From Deltaproteobacteria bacterium (lineage in GTDB: Bacteria; Myxococcota_A; UBA9160; UBA4427): 64,000 nucleotides of DNA. Positions within the stretch are counted from its first letter, which is position 1. Each line of letters starts with the position of its first letter. Location: NCBI GenBank assembly GCA_019310385.1, contig JAFDEK010000014.1, positions 1 to 64,000 on the forward strand. The letters are read 5' to 3'. The notes under the pieces were generated by a model. The model was not told where the DNA came from and did not search any database. It saw only the letters and a list, made by a program, of their open reading frames with translations. Shown here in pieces: positions 31,648 to 40,907 of the stretch. Position numbers and translations under genes: made by a program.

Positions 31648-33003
31648 TCAGCGGCCGCGTTCGAGGCCGTGTTCGAGGCCGTGTTCGAGGCCGTGAAGTA
31701 GAGCCGCGGCGTCGGTGTTGCCCTTCTCGCTGGCGAGGTCGCCGGGCGTCTTCCCCCTGGCGGTGCGGGCGTCGACCTGGGCGCCGTGGTCGAGCAGCAC
31801 GTGGATGGCGTCGAGCTTTCCCTTCTCGCCCGCGGCGTGGAGGGGGGTGTGGTTGCCGATGGCCGCCCGGTTCACATTGGCGCCGCGTTCGAGAAGGACG
31901 AGCATCACGTAGTGGCGGCCCTGCTGGGCGGTCATGTAGAGGGGCGTCACGCCGTCCTGGTTGGCGACGTCGAGGGGGGCGCCGCGCTCGAGGAGCAGGA
32001 GCACGAGCTTCTCGTTTCCGATGCCGGCAGCGTTGTGAAGTGGCGTCGAGCGCGACTTGTTGCGCGCGGCGGCATCCGCCCCGCGCTCGAGCAGCAGCGT
32101 GGCGGCCTCTTGGTGGCCCTTGCGCGCGGCGCGGTGGAGCGGCGTGTCACCCCTTTGGTCCCGGCTGTCGACGTCGCTGCCGTCGTCGAGAAGCGCCGCG
32201 ATCACGTCTTCGTGGCCCTTGCTCGCCGCCACGTGAATGGGTGTCTCGCCTTCGTCGTTGTGCGCATTCGGGTCGGCGTTCTCGGTGAGCAGCTCGCTCA
32301 CCGCGGCGGCATGTCCCTGGCGCGCCGCGAGGTGGAGCGGTGTGTCGCCATTCGAGTTGCGTGCGTCTACCCGGGCGCCGGCGATCACGAGCGCGGCGAG
32401 CGCCTCCGCGTTGCCCTCGCGCGCGGCCACGTGGAGTGGTGTCACGTCTTGTGGGCCCGGGTCGTCGATGGGGTAGCTCCGCCGCGCGAGGCTGCGGATG
32501 AGTATCGCGCTGCCGCCCTGTGCGGCGACGTGGGCCGCCGACCAACGATCCCTCGCGAGGGCAGTCAGGTCGCCGCCCCGGGCGAGCAGGAGCTCGGCCG
32601 CCACGTCCCGGCCCTCCTGGACCGCGAGGTAGAGGGCCGTCCAACCCCCGCTCGTACGGGCTTCGAGGTCGGCACCGTGTTCCAGCAAGAGCCCCAGGAT
32701 CTGGGCGTGACCGTTGCGCGCGGCGATGTGGAGCGGAGTCCAGCCTCCCGCTGCCCGGGCATCGATCTCGGCTCCGAGCTCGAGCAATCGCCGCGCCTCG
32801 GCGATCTCTCCCGCCTGGGCTGCGAGGAAGAGCCCGGTCTCGCCGTAGGGGCTGCGCGCTACGAGGTCGAGCTCTTCCGACCCACCGGATTCGGCCGTGA
32901 GATCAGTCGAGGAGGCGGGCCGCATCTCTCCCTCCCCACCGCTGCAGGCCGCGAACAGGGGCAGGGCGGCCACGAGGGAGAGGATGGGATTCGATTGCCT
33001 CAA
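31648..33003 (-). CDS. ankyrin-repeat lipoprotein (second copy type)
   Basis: A TTG start at 33003 preceded by 'AGGAG' gives 451 aa, beginning with the signal peptide 'MRQSNPILSLVAALPLFAACSGG' and lipobox 'FAAC'. The track ORF to 33201 overlaps the phosphodiesterase gene and is not the gene. The mature protein is about twelve ankyrin repeats, for example 'GGWTPLHIAARNGHAQILGLLLEHGADLEARTS' and 'GDTPLHRAARKGHQEAATLLLERGADAAARN'. It ends in 'HGLEHGLEHGLERGR', three copies of a 12-bp repeat. It is 8 nt downstream of the lipoprotein phosphodiesterase, so the two are probably co-expressed and may act together in the cell envelope. Confidence 0.88.
   Translation of the reverse strand: MRQSNPILSLVAALPLFAACSGGEGEMRPASSTDLTAESGGSEELDLVARSPYGETGLFLAAQAGEIAEARRLLELGAEIDARAAGGWTPLHIAARNGHAQILGLLLEHGADLEARTSGGWTALYLAVQEGRDVAAELLLARGGDLTALARDRWSAAHVAAQGGSAILIRSLARRSYPIDDPGPQDVTPLHVAAREGNAEALAALVIAGARVDARNSNGDTPLHLAARQGHAAAVSELLTENADPNAHNDEGETPIHVAASKGHEDVIAALLDDGSDVDSRDQRGDTPLHRAARKGHQEAATLLLERGADAAARNKSRSTPLHNAAGIGNEKLVLLLLERGAPLDVANQDGVTPLYMTAQQGRHYVMLVLLERGANVNRAAIGNHTPLHAAGEKGKLDAIHVLLDHGAQVDARTARGKTPGDLASEKGNTDAAALLHGLEHGLEHGLERGR
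31659..31694 (-). repeat. 12-bp tandem repeat at the ankyrin gene's 3' end
   Basis: 'GTTCGAGGCCGT' occurs three times without change (31659-31694). Read on the minus strand it encodes the terminal repeated 'HGLE' tetrapeptides just before the stop. Confidence 0.95.
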
Positions 33004-33011
33004 CGGCTCCT

Positions 33012-34316
33012 CTACTCCTCGTCCTCGATGTAGCCCAGGGTGCGAAGGTGCTCGACGATGTCCTGCTCGACGCCGGACTCCGTATCTTCGACGAAGCTGA
33101 TTTCGACGTCGTCGTAGCTGTCGATGGGAGTCTTGGGAGGAGATTCGAGGAAGGAAGCCGGCCCGCCGTCCATGTCCCGGGCGATGGGGAGGCCCATCCA
33201 CAGGAGAAGCGTGGGCACGACGTCGCGCACCGTCATCTTGTGGGGCCGGCTGCCCGCCGGGACGCCCGGCCCGCGAGCGAAAACGATCCCATGGATGGCG
33301 TCCTTGCTGTCGTGAACGCCCGAAAGGCGCATCAGGGCCTGTCCCGCCTCGAATCCGTGATCCGAAACCACCATGACGAGATCGTCAGGGCCATAGTCGG
33401 CGATGAGCTCGCCGATCAAGGCGTCCACGTACTCGTAGTAGGCGAAGAGGGCATCGCGCCCCCCCGCTCGACCCTCCGGCGTGGGACGTAGACCCGGCGG
33501 GTACATTTCCTCGGGCTCGAGGACGCCCCAGATGTAGTGGGAGATCCGGTCGATGCCGGGCAGGAGCACCATGAGGAGATCGGGCTGCGTCCCGCGCTCG
33601 ATCTCGAGCGCCAGACGCGTCAGGGCGCCGTCCTCGGCAAAGCGCCGGGAGAGCTCGTCGCGCAGGACCCAGCGCGGAAGCACCTTGTCCTCCGCGAAGG
33701 GGTTCGGGTGGTCGGGCAGGGGCGTTGCGTTCGCCCGCATGAGCTTCGCGAGGCGGTCGTTCCAGCTCGGGGGGTAGATGACGGCGCCGGTCGGTGTGGT
33801 GGCGGCGCCGGTCATGCGTTCGCGGCCGTCGATCTCCTTGGCGAGCACGTGGTCGGAGACCATGACGCCGTTCACCCGCTCGAGGGGATAGGTGTTCCAG
33901 AAGTTCACCACGCCCACGGTCATGCCCTTCGCCGAGGCGATGCTCCAGATGGTGCGCGCAGTGCGATCGGTGGAGAGGAAGAGGTGGTGGACGCCCTGGG
34001 CGTCCTTCTTCGAGAAGCTCGCGATTCCGTGCTTGGAGGGCATCTGCCCGGTGACGATGGTGTTCCAGATGCGCGGCGATTCGATCGGCTGGGAGGATTT
34101 GAGATCGCCGGCGGCGCCCTCCTCCTTCAGGCGGGCGAGGTTGGGAAGCCGTCCCTGGAGGATGAGTTCGGCTACCACCTTCGGCGAGGCGCCGTCTACA
34201 CCGATCAACAGGACACGGCCGGGCCGCTCATAGGGTTCGCTGCACCCGCTGAATCCCGCCGCGAGTGTGAGGGACAGGAACGCGACGAGGGGCCGCGTGA
34301 TTCGATTCGAATACAT
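33012..34316 (-). CDS. type I phosphodiesterase/nucleotide pyrophosphatase-like lipoprotein
   Basis: The 434 aa protein carries a lipobox 'FSGC' (C25) after a signal peptide. The alkaline-phosphatase-superfamily elements are present: metal-binding Asp in 'VLLIGVDGASP', the Thr nucleophile in 'IWNTIVTGQMPSKHGI', 'PGIDRISHYIW' with the D-x3-H pair, 'VVSDHGFE' and the final His in 'DAIHGIVFARGPGV'. The group is annotated as type I phosphodiesterase / alkaline phosphatase family and acts on phosphodiesters outside the cytoplasm; the substrate is not known. 'LRTLGYIEDEE' at the end is a common tail of this group. It is the first gene of a pair with the ankyrin lipoprotein. Confidence 0.88.
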   Translation of the reverse strand: MYSNRITRPLVAFLSLTLAAGFSGCSEPYERPGRVLLIGVDGASPKVVAELILQGRLPNLARLKEEGAAGDLKSSQPIESPRIWNTIVTGQMPSKHGIASFSKKDAQGVHHLFLSTDRTARTIWSIASAKGMTVGVVNFWNTYPLERVNGVMVSDHVLAKEIDGRERMTGAATTPTGAVIYPPSWNDRLAKLMRANATPLPDHPNPFAEDKVLPRWVLRDELSRRFAEDGALTRLALEIERGTQPDLLMVLLPGIDRISHYIWGVLEPEEMYPPGLRPTPEGRAGGRDALFAYYEYVDALIGELIADYGPDDLVMVVSDHGFEAGQALMRLSGVHDSKDAIHGIVFARGPGVPAGSRPHKMTVRDVVPTLLLWMGLPIARDMDGGPASFLESPPKTPIDSYDDVEISFVEDTESGVEQDIVEHLRTLGYIEDEE

Positions 34317-34440
34317 GCCAGTCTTGCCTCGAGAACTCTGAAAACGGTGACCGAGCCTAGCATGCCTGCGTGGACACCGTCGTCTCCGTCAGCGCGCCCG
34401 ACGCTCTCGTTCCCGGGGCCTCTCACTCACCGTATCGACC

Positions 34441-36726
34441 TCAGCATTCCGATCCGGACCGGCCCTGGCGGCCCTCTTCCGCGAGCCAGCTCCGCAGCTT
34501 CGACCAGCGCCGGAGCTCCTGCCCTTTTCCCTGCACCGCCATGGCGAGGGCGCGGCGCTGACCGATCAAGACCACCAGCTGCTTGCCGCGGGTCAGCGCG
34601 GTATAGATGAGATTGCGCTTCAGCATGGTGTAGTGCTGGGTCGTGATGGGGATCACGACGGCTGGGTATTCGGAGCCCTGGGACTTGTGCACCGTGATCG
34701 CGTAGGCGAGCACCAGCTGGTCGAGCTCGTCGAAGCCGTATGGGACGCTGCGCTCGTCGAAATCGACGACGAGCTCGCCCTGCTCCGGATCGACCGCCTC
34801 CACGAATCCCACGTCTCCGTTGAAGACCTTCTTGTCGTAGTCGTTCTCGATCTGCATCACCTTGTCGCCGAGCGCGTAGGTCCAGCCAAAGCGCTCCACC
34901 CTCGCTCCGGTCTTCGCGGAGGGATTGAGGGTCTCCTGCAACGCGAGGTTCAGCGCCCGGGCTCCGAGCTGCCCCCGGTGCATGGGGCAGAGTACCTGGA
35001 CCTCGCGCATCGGATCGAAGCCGAAGCGCTTGGGGATGCGCTCCCGCACCAGGGTGAGGATGCGCTGGGCTGCGTCGTCGGGCTCGGCGGTCTCGATGAA
35101 GTAGAAGTCGCTTCCCTCCTCGGCGGCGAGATCGGGCAGCTGCCCTTCGTTGACGCGATGGGCGCTGCGCACGATGCGACTCGTCGCCGCCTGACGGAAG
35201 ATCTCGCGCAGGCGCACCACGGGAACAGCACCCGAATCGATGATGTCGCGCAGCACCTGGCCGGGCCCCACCGAGGGCAGCTGGTCGACGTCTCCCACCA
35301 ATACGAGCGCGGCCGTCGGCGGCACCGCCTTCAACAGGGCGAAGAGGAGGGGCACGTCCACCATCGAGCTCTCGTCTACGACCAGGAGCGCGCAGTCGAT
35401 GGGGTTGGACTCGTCGCGCTTGAAGCCCCCGCTGCGGGGATCGGCCTCGAGCAGGCGGTGGAGGGTTCTGGCCTCCTGGCCCGTCGCCTCGGCGAGGCGT
35501 TTGGCGGCGCGGCCGGTCGGGGCCGCGAGGGCCGTGCGCACCTTCTTTCCGCGCAAGACGGCGAGGAGTGACTTGACGAGGGTGGTCTTGCCCACCCCTG
35601 GGCCGCCGGTCATCACGACCACCTTCGAGCGCAGCGCCCGTGTGAGGGCTGCGCGCTGACTCTGCGCGAGCTCGATAGCGAGCTTCTCCTCCACCTGCGC
35701 GATGGCGGGCGCGGCGTCGATCTCTCCCCACGGCGGCGCTCCCCGGGCCAGGGCGAGGAGCCGCGCAGCGGCGCTTCGCTCCGCTCCGTAGAGCCCGGAC
35801 AGGAAGACGCAGGGCTGCTGGTCGATGTCGTCGCGAACGATCTCACCCGCGCGAAGCTCAGCGGCGAGCGCGCTCTCGACCCGCTCGGCATCCACGTCGA
35901 GGAGCTCGCGGGCCTGTCTGTGGAGCTCGGCCTCGGGTAGGCCGCAGTGGCCGTCTGAGACGGCTTCGCGCAGCACGTGGCTCACCCCTGCCCGCACGCG
36001 CTCGAGCGCGTTTGGCTCCACGCCGAGCTGCCGGGCGAGGGCGTCTGCGGTGAGGAAACCGATGCCGCGGATGTCCCGGGCGAGACAGTATGGGTCCTCG
36101 CGGATGCGCTCGAGGGCGGCTTCGCCGTAGCTGCGGTAGATGCGCACGGCGCGCGCGGTCCCCACGCCATGGGAATAGAGGAAGACCATGATCTCCCGCA
36201 CCCGCTTCTGCTCCGCCCAGGCGGCGACGATGCGCTCGCTTCGCACGCTTCCCACACCCTGCACCTCGCGCAGGCGTTCGGGGGAGCCTTCGATCACGTC
36301 GAAGACCTGCTCGCCGAAGCTCTCCACCAGGCGCTTGGCCAGGCCGGGCCCGATTCCATGGACCAGTCCCGAGCCGAGATAGCGCTCCATGCCCTGGCGG
36401 CTGGTGGGCGCCGCCACCCGCAGCTCGCTCGCGCTGAACTGCTGACCGTGGCGGGCGTCGTGGCTCCACTCCCCTTCGGCTTCGATGAATTCGCCCGGGC
36501 TCACCCGGGCGGCCTTGCCCACGACGGTGGCAAGCTCCCGGCGCCGCGGCAGTCTCACCCGCAGGACGCTGAAGCCCGTGTCTTCGTTGTGAAAGGTGAC
36601 CCGCTCGATTACACCGGAGACATGGTTCTGCTCCGCCGGGCCGTCCAGCTCCAGCCTTCCCTGGGCTCGGGGAGACACGCCGTTCCGGGAGGCATCGAAG
36701 GGCTCGGGCAATTGGACTCCCCGCAT
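34441..36726 (-). CDS. recD2: RecD2-type SF1B 5'-3' DNA helicase
   Basis: The 761 aa protein matches the RecD2/RecD-like helicases found without RecBC. The N-terminal domain ('VSGVIERVTFHNEDTGFSVLRVRL') and the helix-hairpin-helix region ('YLGSGLVHGIGPGLAKRLVESFG', 'REVQGVGSVRSERIV', 'DIRGIGFLTADALARQLG') are characteristic. Walker A is 'GGPGVGKTT' (374-382), motif II 'LLVVDESSMVD', motif III 'LVLVGDVDQLPSVGPGQ', motif IV and the SH3-like insert are present, then motif V/VI 'VLAYAITVHKSQGSEYPAVVIP...LIYTALTRGKQL'. All catalytic residues are present. It should unwind DNA 5'-3' in repair. It stands alone between unrelated genes. Confidence 0.95.
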   Translation of the reverse strand: MRGVQLPEPFDASRNGVSPRAQGRLELDGPAEQNHVSGVIERVTFHNEDTGFSVLRVRLPRRRELATVVGKAARVSPGEFIEAEGEWSHDARHGQQFSASELRVAAPTSRQGMERYLGSGLVHGIGPGLAKRLVESFGEQVFDVIEGSPERLREVQGVGSVRSERIVAAWAEQKRVREIMVFLYSHGVGTARAVRIYRSYGEAALERIREDPYCLARDIRGIGFLTADALARQLGVEPNALERVRAGVSHVLREAVSDGHCGLPEAELHRQARELLDVDAERVESALAAELRAGEIVRDDIDQQPCVFLSGLYGAERSAAARLLALARGAPPWGEIDAAPAIAQVEEKLAIELAQSQRAALTRALRSKVVVMTGGPGVGKTTLVKSLLAVLRGKKVRTALAAPTGRAAKRLAEATGQEARTLHRLLEADPRSGGFKRDESNPIDCALLVVDESSMVDVPLLFALLKAVPPTAALVLVGDVDQLPSVGPGQVLRDIIDSGAVPVVRLREIFRQAATSRIVRSAHRVNEGQLPDLAAEEGSDFYFIETAEPDDAAQRILTLVRERIPKRFGFDPMREVQVLCPMHRGQLGARALNLALQETLNPSAKTGARVERFGWTYALGDKVMQIENDYDKKVFNGDVGFVEAVDPEQGELVVDFDERSVPYGFDELDQLVLAYAITVHKSQGSEYPAVVIPITTQHYTMLKRNLIYTALTRGKQLVVLIGQRRALAMAVQGKGQELRRWSKLRSWLAEEGRQGRSGSEC

Positions 36727-36750
36727 TGCGTGTCGCGTAGATCGACTCGG

Positions 36751-38610
36751 CTAGAACCGGAACTCGCCCGCCACGAGTCTATCGTGGAGCTTGCGGTCCA
36801 GAGGAGCGAATGCATGCGATTCGGGATCGGCGAAGTAGAGCAGATCCAGGACCTCGAGCGGATCGAAGCCCTGCTTCACGAGGTCCATCTTCTTGTGCTT
36901 GAAGGTCCCCGTGGTCTCGATCTCGCGCTGGAGGCGGATGAAGAGGGGGCGCGCGTAGGGGGCAAGGTGGGCCTCGAGATAGTCGGGGAGGGCCTCGAGG
37001 TCGAACTCGGTGTCGACCACCAGCGCTGCCATGCCGGCCCGGCCCTCCGCACCCGGCACCTCGACGCCGTAGACGTTGGCCTCGAGCACGCCCGGGTAGA
37101 CGGAGATCACTTCGGCGACTTCGCTCGTGGAGACGTTCTCCCCCTTCCAGCGAAAGGTGTCTCCGATACGGTCGACGAAATAGAAGTAGCCGCGCTCATC
37201 CTTGCGCATCAAATCGCCCGTGCGGAACCAGGCGTCGCCATTCTTGAATACGTCGCGCAGGATCTTCTTCTCGGTTGCCTCCGCGTTTGCGTAGCCCTCG
37301 AAGTGTCCGATGGGGAGCAGGGACCGCTTCGGGATCAGGCCGATGGCCTCGCCCACCTCGCCAGGCCGGCACTCGATGCAGCGGCCCTTTTCGCCGCGCA
37401 CGGGCACCTCGTGTTCGACGTCGAATCGGATCAGTCTTACGTGGAAGACCCAGTTGAGGTAGAAGGGCAGGCGGCCGACGGAGCCCACCTTTCCGTCGGA
37501 GTTCATGATCGCGACATTGCCCTCGGTGGCGCCGTAGAACTCGAAGATGCGCGGGATTCCGAAGCGCTGCTGGAAGGACTCCCAGATCTCCGGGCGCAGG
37601 CCGTTACCCGCGCACAGGCGCACCTTGTGCTCGCGCTCGTCCTGGGTGATGGGCGCGTTGAGGAGATAGCGACACAGCTCGCCGATGTACTGGAAGATCG
37701 TTACGTCGTACTTGACGCAGTCCGACCAGAATTGGCTCGCCGAGAAGCGTCGCCTCAGAACGATGCAGGCGCCGGCGTGCAGGGCCATGCCCACCGCCAG
37801 GACGCCTCCGGCGGTGTGGTAGAGCGGCAGGACGACGTAGATGCGGTCGCTGGGCGTGACCTTTGCCGCGGCCGCGAAGCCGGCCGTCAGGAGCCGGAAG
37901 CGCATGTGGCTGATGTTCGCCGCCTTGGGGTTGCCCGTGGTGCCGCTGGTATAGATGTAGAAGAGCTTGTCGCGGGCTCGCATGCCTTCCCGGGGCTTGC
38001 CCTCGAGAGGAGCCGCCCAGGTGCGGTCGAGGGCGGCGTCGAGGTCGAGGGCGCCCGCGAGCTCCGGCTCGTCGGCCTCGTCAGGCTCCGGCGGGTCGAG
38101 GGTCGGCTCCTGGAGCTCCGGCGGCGAGCCGTGGATCCAGACCTGGGGCTCCGGCTCGAGGAGCCCCTGCGCGCTCGCGTAGGCGTCGACGAGCTCCCGG
38201 CCCAGGATGCAGTGCCGTGCGCCGGAAATGCGCAGGCAGTGGGCGAGAGGAGCGCCGCTGAGGTGCGTGTTGATGAGCGCCGTCACCGCGCCGATCTTCG
38301 CCATCCCAAGCCAGGCGAAGATGTACTCGGGCCGATTCTCCATGAGGAGCGCCACTACGTCTCCCCACTTGATCCCCTGGGCCTGGGCCCAGTGGGCGTA
38401 GCGGTTCCCCCAGGTATCGAGCTCTGCGTAGGTGACGAGGCGGTCTTCGAAGCAGATGGCTACAGCGTTGGGGGCCTTCTTCGCCCAGCCCTCGACGATG
38501 TCGGCCGCGGTGCTGCGCGAATTCTCCGACACTCCGCGCAGACCAAGGCCCATCCGAAGGGCATCGGAGAGATAGCGCGACTCGCGGCGGATGGCGTCGA
38601 AGAGGGGCAT
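36751..38610 (-). CDS. long-chain acyl-CoA synthetase, FATP/FadD6-like
   Basis: The 619 aa enzyme of the ANL superfamily activates a fatty or other carboxylic acid with ATP and CoA. The P-loop is 'FYIYTSGTTGNPKAANISH'; the adenine-binding motif is 'FEFYGATEGNVAIMN'. 'WFRTGDLMRKDERGYFYFVDRIGDTFRWKGENVSTSEVAEVI' contains the ATP-binding Asp, the hinge and the FATP signature. The C-terminal catalytic Lys lies in 'TGTFKHKKMDLVKQGFDP'. 'FATP-like' rests on 'GDTFRWKGENVSTSEV' and the 'YGATEGN' motif. It is 24 bases from the recD2 start on the same strand, but a functional link is not obvious. Confidence 0.92.
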   Translation of the reverse strand: MPLFDAIRRESRYLSDALRMGLGLRGVSENSRSTAADIVEGWAKKAPNAVAICFEDRLVTYAELDTWGNRYAHWAQAQGIKWGDVVALLMENRPEYIFAWLGMAKIGAVTALINTHLSGAPLAHCLRISGARHCILGRELVDAYASAQGLLEPEPQVWIHGSPPELQEPTLDPPEPDEADEPELAGALDLDAALDRTWAAPLEGKPREGMRARDKLFYIYTSGTTGNPKAANISHMRFRLLTAGFAAAAKVTPSDRIYVVLPLYHTAGGVLAVGMALHAGACIVLRRRFSASQFWSDCVKYDVTIFQYIGELCRYLLNAPITQDEREHKVRLCAGNGLRPEIWESFQQRFGIPRIFEFYGATEGNVAIMNSDGKVGSVGRLPFYLNWVFHVRLIRFDVEHEVPVRGEKGRCIECRPGEVGEAIGLIPKRSLLPIGHFEGYANAEATEKKILRDVFKNGDAWFRTGDLMRKDERGYFYFVDRIGDTFRWKGENVSTSEVAEVISVYPGVLEANVYGVEVPGAEGRAGMAALVVDTEFDLEALPDYLEAHLAPYARPLFIRLQREIETTGTFKHKKMDLVKQGFDPLEVLDLLYFADPESHAFAPLDRKLHDRLVAGEFRF

Positions 38611-38804
38611 CGGTCCTCCAGGGCGATGGTGCCCCGGAGCGGATTATACGGGCAGAGCGGGAGGACGGGGAGCGCGGCGACGCCGACATCCCTGGGTGGA
38701 CCCGGCGACCCTTCCCCTTCGATCTCGGCCGCCAGCGCTTGACCTGCCCTGAAGGGAGGACGAGAATCCGGAAACGGCGTTGGATTGCCGGCGGAGCATC
38801 GACA

Positions 38805-38836
38805 ATCGCATCGGCCTGCGATCGCATCGGCCTGGG
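38805..38836. repeat. 16-bp direct duplication in an intergenic region
   Basis: 'ATCGCATCGGCCTGCG' (38805-38820) is followed immediately by 'ATCGCATCGGCCTGGG' (38821-38836). It lies in the 268-base divergent gap upstream of the pRiA4b-type gene. Apart from this duplication no other element stands out there. Confidence 0.9.
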
Positions 38837-38878
38837 AGAGTGGCGTGAGGCGGTGCGCGGAGAGGCGCGCGGAGAGAG

Positions 38879-40156
38879 ATGATGACCGGGAAAGGCAGCG
38901 ACGGGCCTCGGTCGCCCGCCTGGCGGGGCAGGGCGGAGCGTCTCGGCTGGCTGATAGAGGCTGCCACCGTGCGTCCCGCCGGCCTCGAGTTCCAGACCAT
39001 CCTCCAGTGCAATCGGCGCCCCCAGCGCCGACGTTGCGGGGCTTGGATCGGTGTGCGCCGCCTGGACATTCCGGAGGAGATCCACTGGCGCTGTCCGTCT
39101 TGCGGTGACCAGGGCGTGATCCACGGCTGGCGAGGATCGGCATGGGATTTCTCGGAACGGGCCGCGGCCCGGCGCAGTACCGAGACCGAATACGCCGAGG
39201 TCCGGCTCGTCGAAGAGGACCATCGTCTGCTCATTGCCCAGGTGCTCGACGCCTCGGCTCGGGGCGTCGTCATGGGCGCCGAGCCGTCTGGATCGGAGGT
39301 CCTGCTCGAGGCGAGCCTGGTGGATTTCGAGCGCCTGCGCGAGTGCGTTTCGCGGCTGATGGGTAGAGAGCGAAGCGGGGTGCGCTCTCGCAGGCTGCGG
39401 CGGATCTTCGAGAGCATCGATGAGGTCTTCGGCGACATCGCGGTCAGTGCGCAGCAGCTCGAGGACCTGCCTTCGGCCTCGCCCTTTGGACTGGGACTGG
39501 GACAGGGGCTGGGACAGGGACAGGGGCCGGGACTGGGACAGGGGCCGGGGAGGGGCCTCGCTGTCGTTCCCGTCAGGCCGCCAGCCGCCGACCCGGTGGC
39601 GCGCCGCGCCGTCTACGAGCTGCGCATGGAGCTGTGCGACGTCAAGCCGCGTATCTGGCGGCGAATCCGGGTGCCGGGCGACATCGACCTCGGGCGCCTC
39701 AGCAATGTGCTCTTATGCGCCATGGGGTGGTCGAACACACACCTCCACGAGTTCATCGCAGGTGGCGTGCGCATTGGGGACAGCGAAGTCGACGACTTCG
39801 ACGACTTCGATGACATCCCCCATGTCATCGAGGAGAGAAAGGTGAAGCTCGGGGACGTCGTTTCGGAGGTCGGCGATCGTCTCTTCTACGTGTATGACCT
39901 GGGCGACGATTGGCGCCACGAGATCTGCGTGGAGCAGGTGGTGACCGACGAGAAGTGCTCCCGACTCCCACACTGCCTGGCTGGCCAACGCGCCTGCCCG
40001 CCAGAGGATTGCGGGGGAATCCCCGGCTACGAGCACCTGCTCGAAGCGGTGGGGGACCGCAAGCACCCCGATCACATCGAGATGCTCCACTGGATCGGCG
40101 GCTCCTTCGACGCCGAGACCTTCTCCGTGGCCGACGTGAATCGCCGCCTCTCCTGA
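38879..40156 (+). CDS. zinc-ribbon / pRiA4b ORF-3 (TnpR-like) fusion protein
   Basis: The 425 aa protein has three parts. Residues 20-100 contain four cysteines ('LQCNRRPQRRRCGAW...HWRCPSCGDQG') followed by 'VIHGWRGSAWDFSE', a pattern seen in small zinc-ribbon proteins. Residues 200-225 are an unusual linker, 'GLGLGQGLGQGQGPGLGQGPGRG', from short 'GGGACAGG'-type DNA repeats. Residues 240-425 are the pRiA4b ORF-3-like domain: 'YELRMELCDVKPRIWRRIRVPGDIDLGRLSNVLLCAMGWSNTHLHEF', 'YVYDLGDDWRHEICVE', 'CPPEDCGGIPGYEHLLE'. The domain is often found on plasmids or with IS1096-like elements, but its biochemical role is unknown. The ATG-ATG start at 38879 follows a GGAGAG site. Confidence 0.8.
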   Translation: MMTGKGSDGPRSPAWRGRAERLGWLIEAATVRPAGLEFQTILQCNRRPQRRRCGAWIGVRRLDIPEEIHWRCPSCGDQGVIHGWRGSAWDFSERAAARRSTETEYAEVRLVEEDHRLLIAQVLDASARGVVMGAEPSGSEVLLEASLVDFERLRECVSRLMGRERSGVRSRRLRRIFESIDEVFGDIAVSAQQLEDLPSASPFGLGLGQGLGQGQGPGLGQGPGRGLAVVPVRPPAADPVARRAVYELRMELCDVKPRIWRRIRVPGDIDLGRLSNVLLCAMGWSNTHLHEFIAGGVRIGDSEVDDFDDFDDIPHVIEERKVKLGDVVSEVGDRLFYVYDLGDDWRHEICVEQVVTDEKCSRLPHCLAGQRACPPEDCGGIPGYEHLLEAVGDRKHPDHIEMLHWIGGSFDAETFSVADVNRRLS

Positions 40157-40382
40157 GGGGGCGCCGGCGCTGCCTGGCAGGGGTGGGCCGACTCGAAGCG
40201 CCCCACCGCGCAGATTCCGAGCCTCGATCCCCCGAGGGAATGGGTTTCGAACACAGCTGATTCGTCTGTGGTGTAGGGGATCTGACCCATTCGCTTGCCG
40301 GGAATCCGCGCTCAAGTCGCAGATGGGTGTATGCCGATCTCATTGCGGACCGACTCAGCATGTCGGTGAGGGGGGACCGGCC

Positions 40383-40907
40383 ATGACAGAACCTCGTTCC
40401 ACGGCGATTTCCTCGTCGACGGGCCATTCGTCGACGGGCCATTCGTCAACGGGCAACTCGTCAACGGGCAAGTCCGGCGTGACCGGACCGATGCAAACCC
40501 GCCAGCAGCATCCGCGGGTGGACACTCGCATGGGGGTTCGCCTCTCGACGGTGGATCCGGAAACCGATTCCCAGGGCAAGGCCTTCTTCAGGAGCTCCGA
40601 GGAGCGCTGCTTCGACATCTCCCGGGGAGGCACCTTCGTCATGACCTCCGATCCCATCGAGCCGGGTCTTCGTGTGCTGCTCGAGCTCGATATCCCGGGC
40701 GGCAGCACCGTACAGACCCTCGCCCGCGTGGTGTGGAAGACCGTCGAGGCGGGAGGCTCGAGGCCCGCTGGCATCGGGGTCGAGTTCCTGGGCGGACGGA
40801 CCGGGCAGTTCGGCGAGCTCGAGAAGCACCTGGCTCGGGCCCGCCGCTGGTCGGCCGCGAGACGGCTGGACCGGCAGGCGACGCCGCTCCTGCAGGAGAT
40901 TCCCTGA
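40383..40907 (+). CDS. PilZ-domain protein
   Basis: The 174 aa protein starts at the ATG at 40383, after an upstream AGGGGG site. Residues 10-35 are 'SSTGHSSTGHSSTGNSSTGKS', four copies of a 15-bp repeat. The rest has a PilZ-like pattern: the arginine region 'QHPRVDTRMGVRLS' (an imperfect R-x3-R motif), 'CFDISRGGTFVMTSDPIEPGLRVLLELDIPGG' (D-x-S-x-x-G-like) and 'ARVVWKTVEAGGSRPAGIGVEFLG'. PilZ domains usually bind cyclic di-GMP through these two motifs; the first arginine pair is imperfect, so binding is uncertain. No output domain is present. Its neighbours do not show a pathway. Confidence 0.75.
   Translation: MTEPRSTAISSSTGHSSTGHSSTGNSSTGKSGVTGPMQTRQQHPRVDTRMGVRLSTVDPETDSQGKAFFRSSEERCFDISRGGTFVMTSDPIEPGLRVLLELDIPGGSTVQTLARVVWKTVEAGGSRPAGIGVEFLGGRTGQFGELEKHLARARRWSAARRLDRQATPLLQEIP
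40413..40472 (+). repeat. 15-bp tandem repeat, four copies, near the PilZ gene start
   Basis: Units 'TCGTCGACGGGCCAT' (twice, identical), 'TCGTCAACGGGCAAC' and 'TCGTCAACGGGCAAG' follow each other from 40413 to 40472. They encode the repeated S-T-G-H/N/K-S stretch ahead of the folded domain. Confidence 0.95.

Noticed and set aside
35977-38742. 921 aa plus-strand ORF
   Set aside because: It is antisense to recD2 and the acyl-CoA synthetase, both with complete catalytic motifs.
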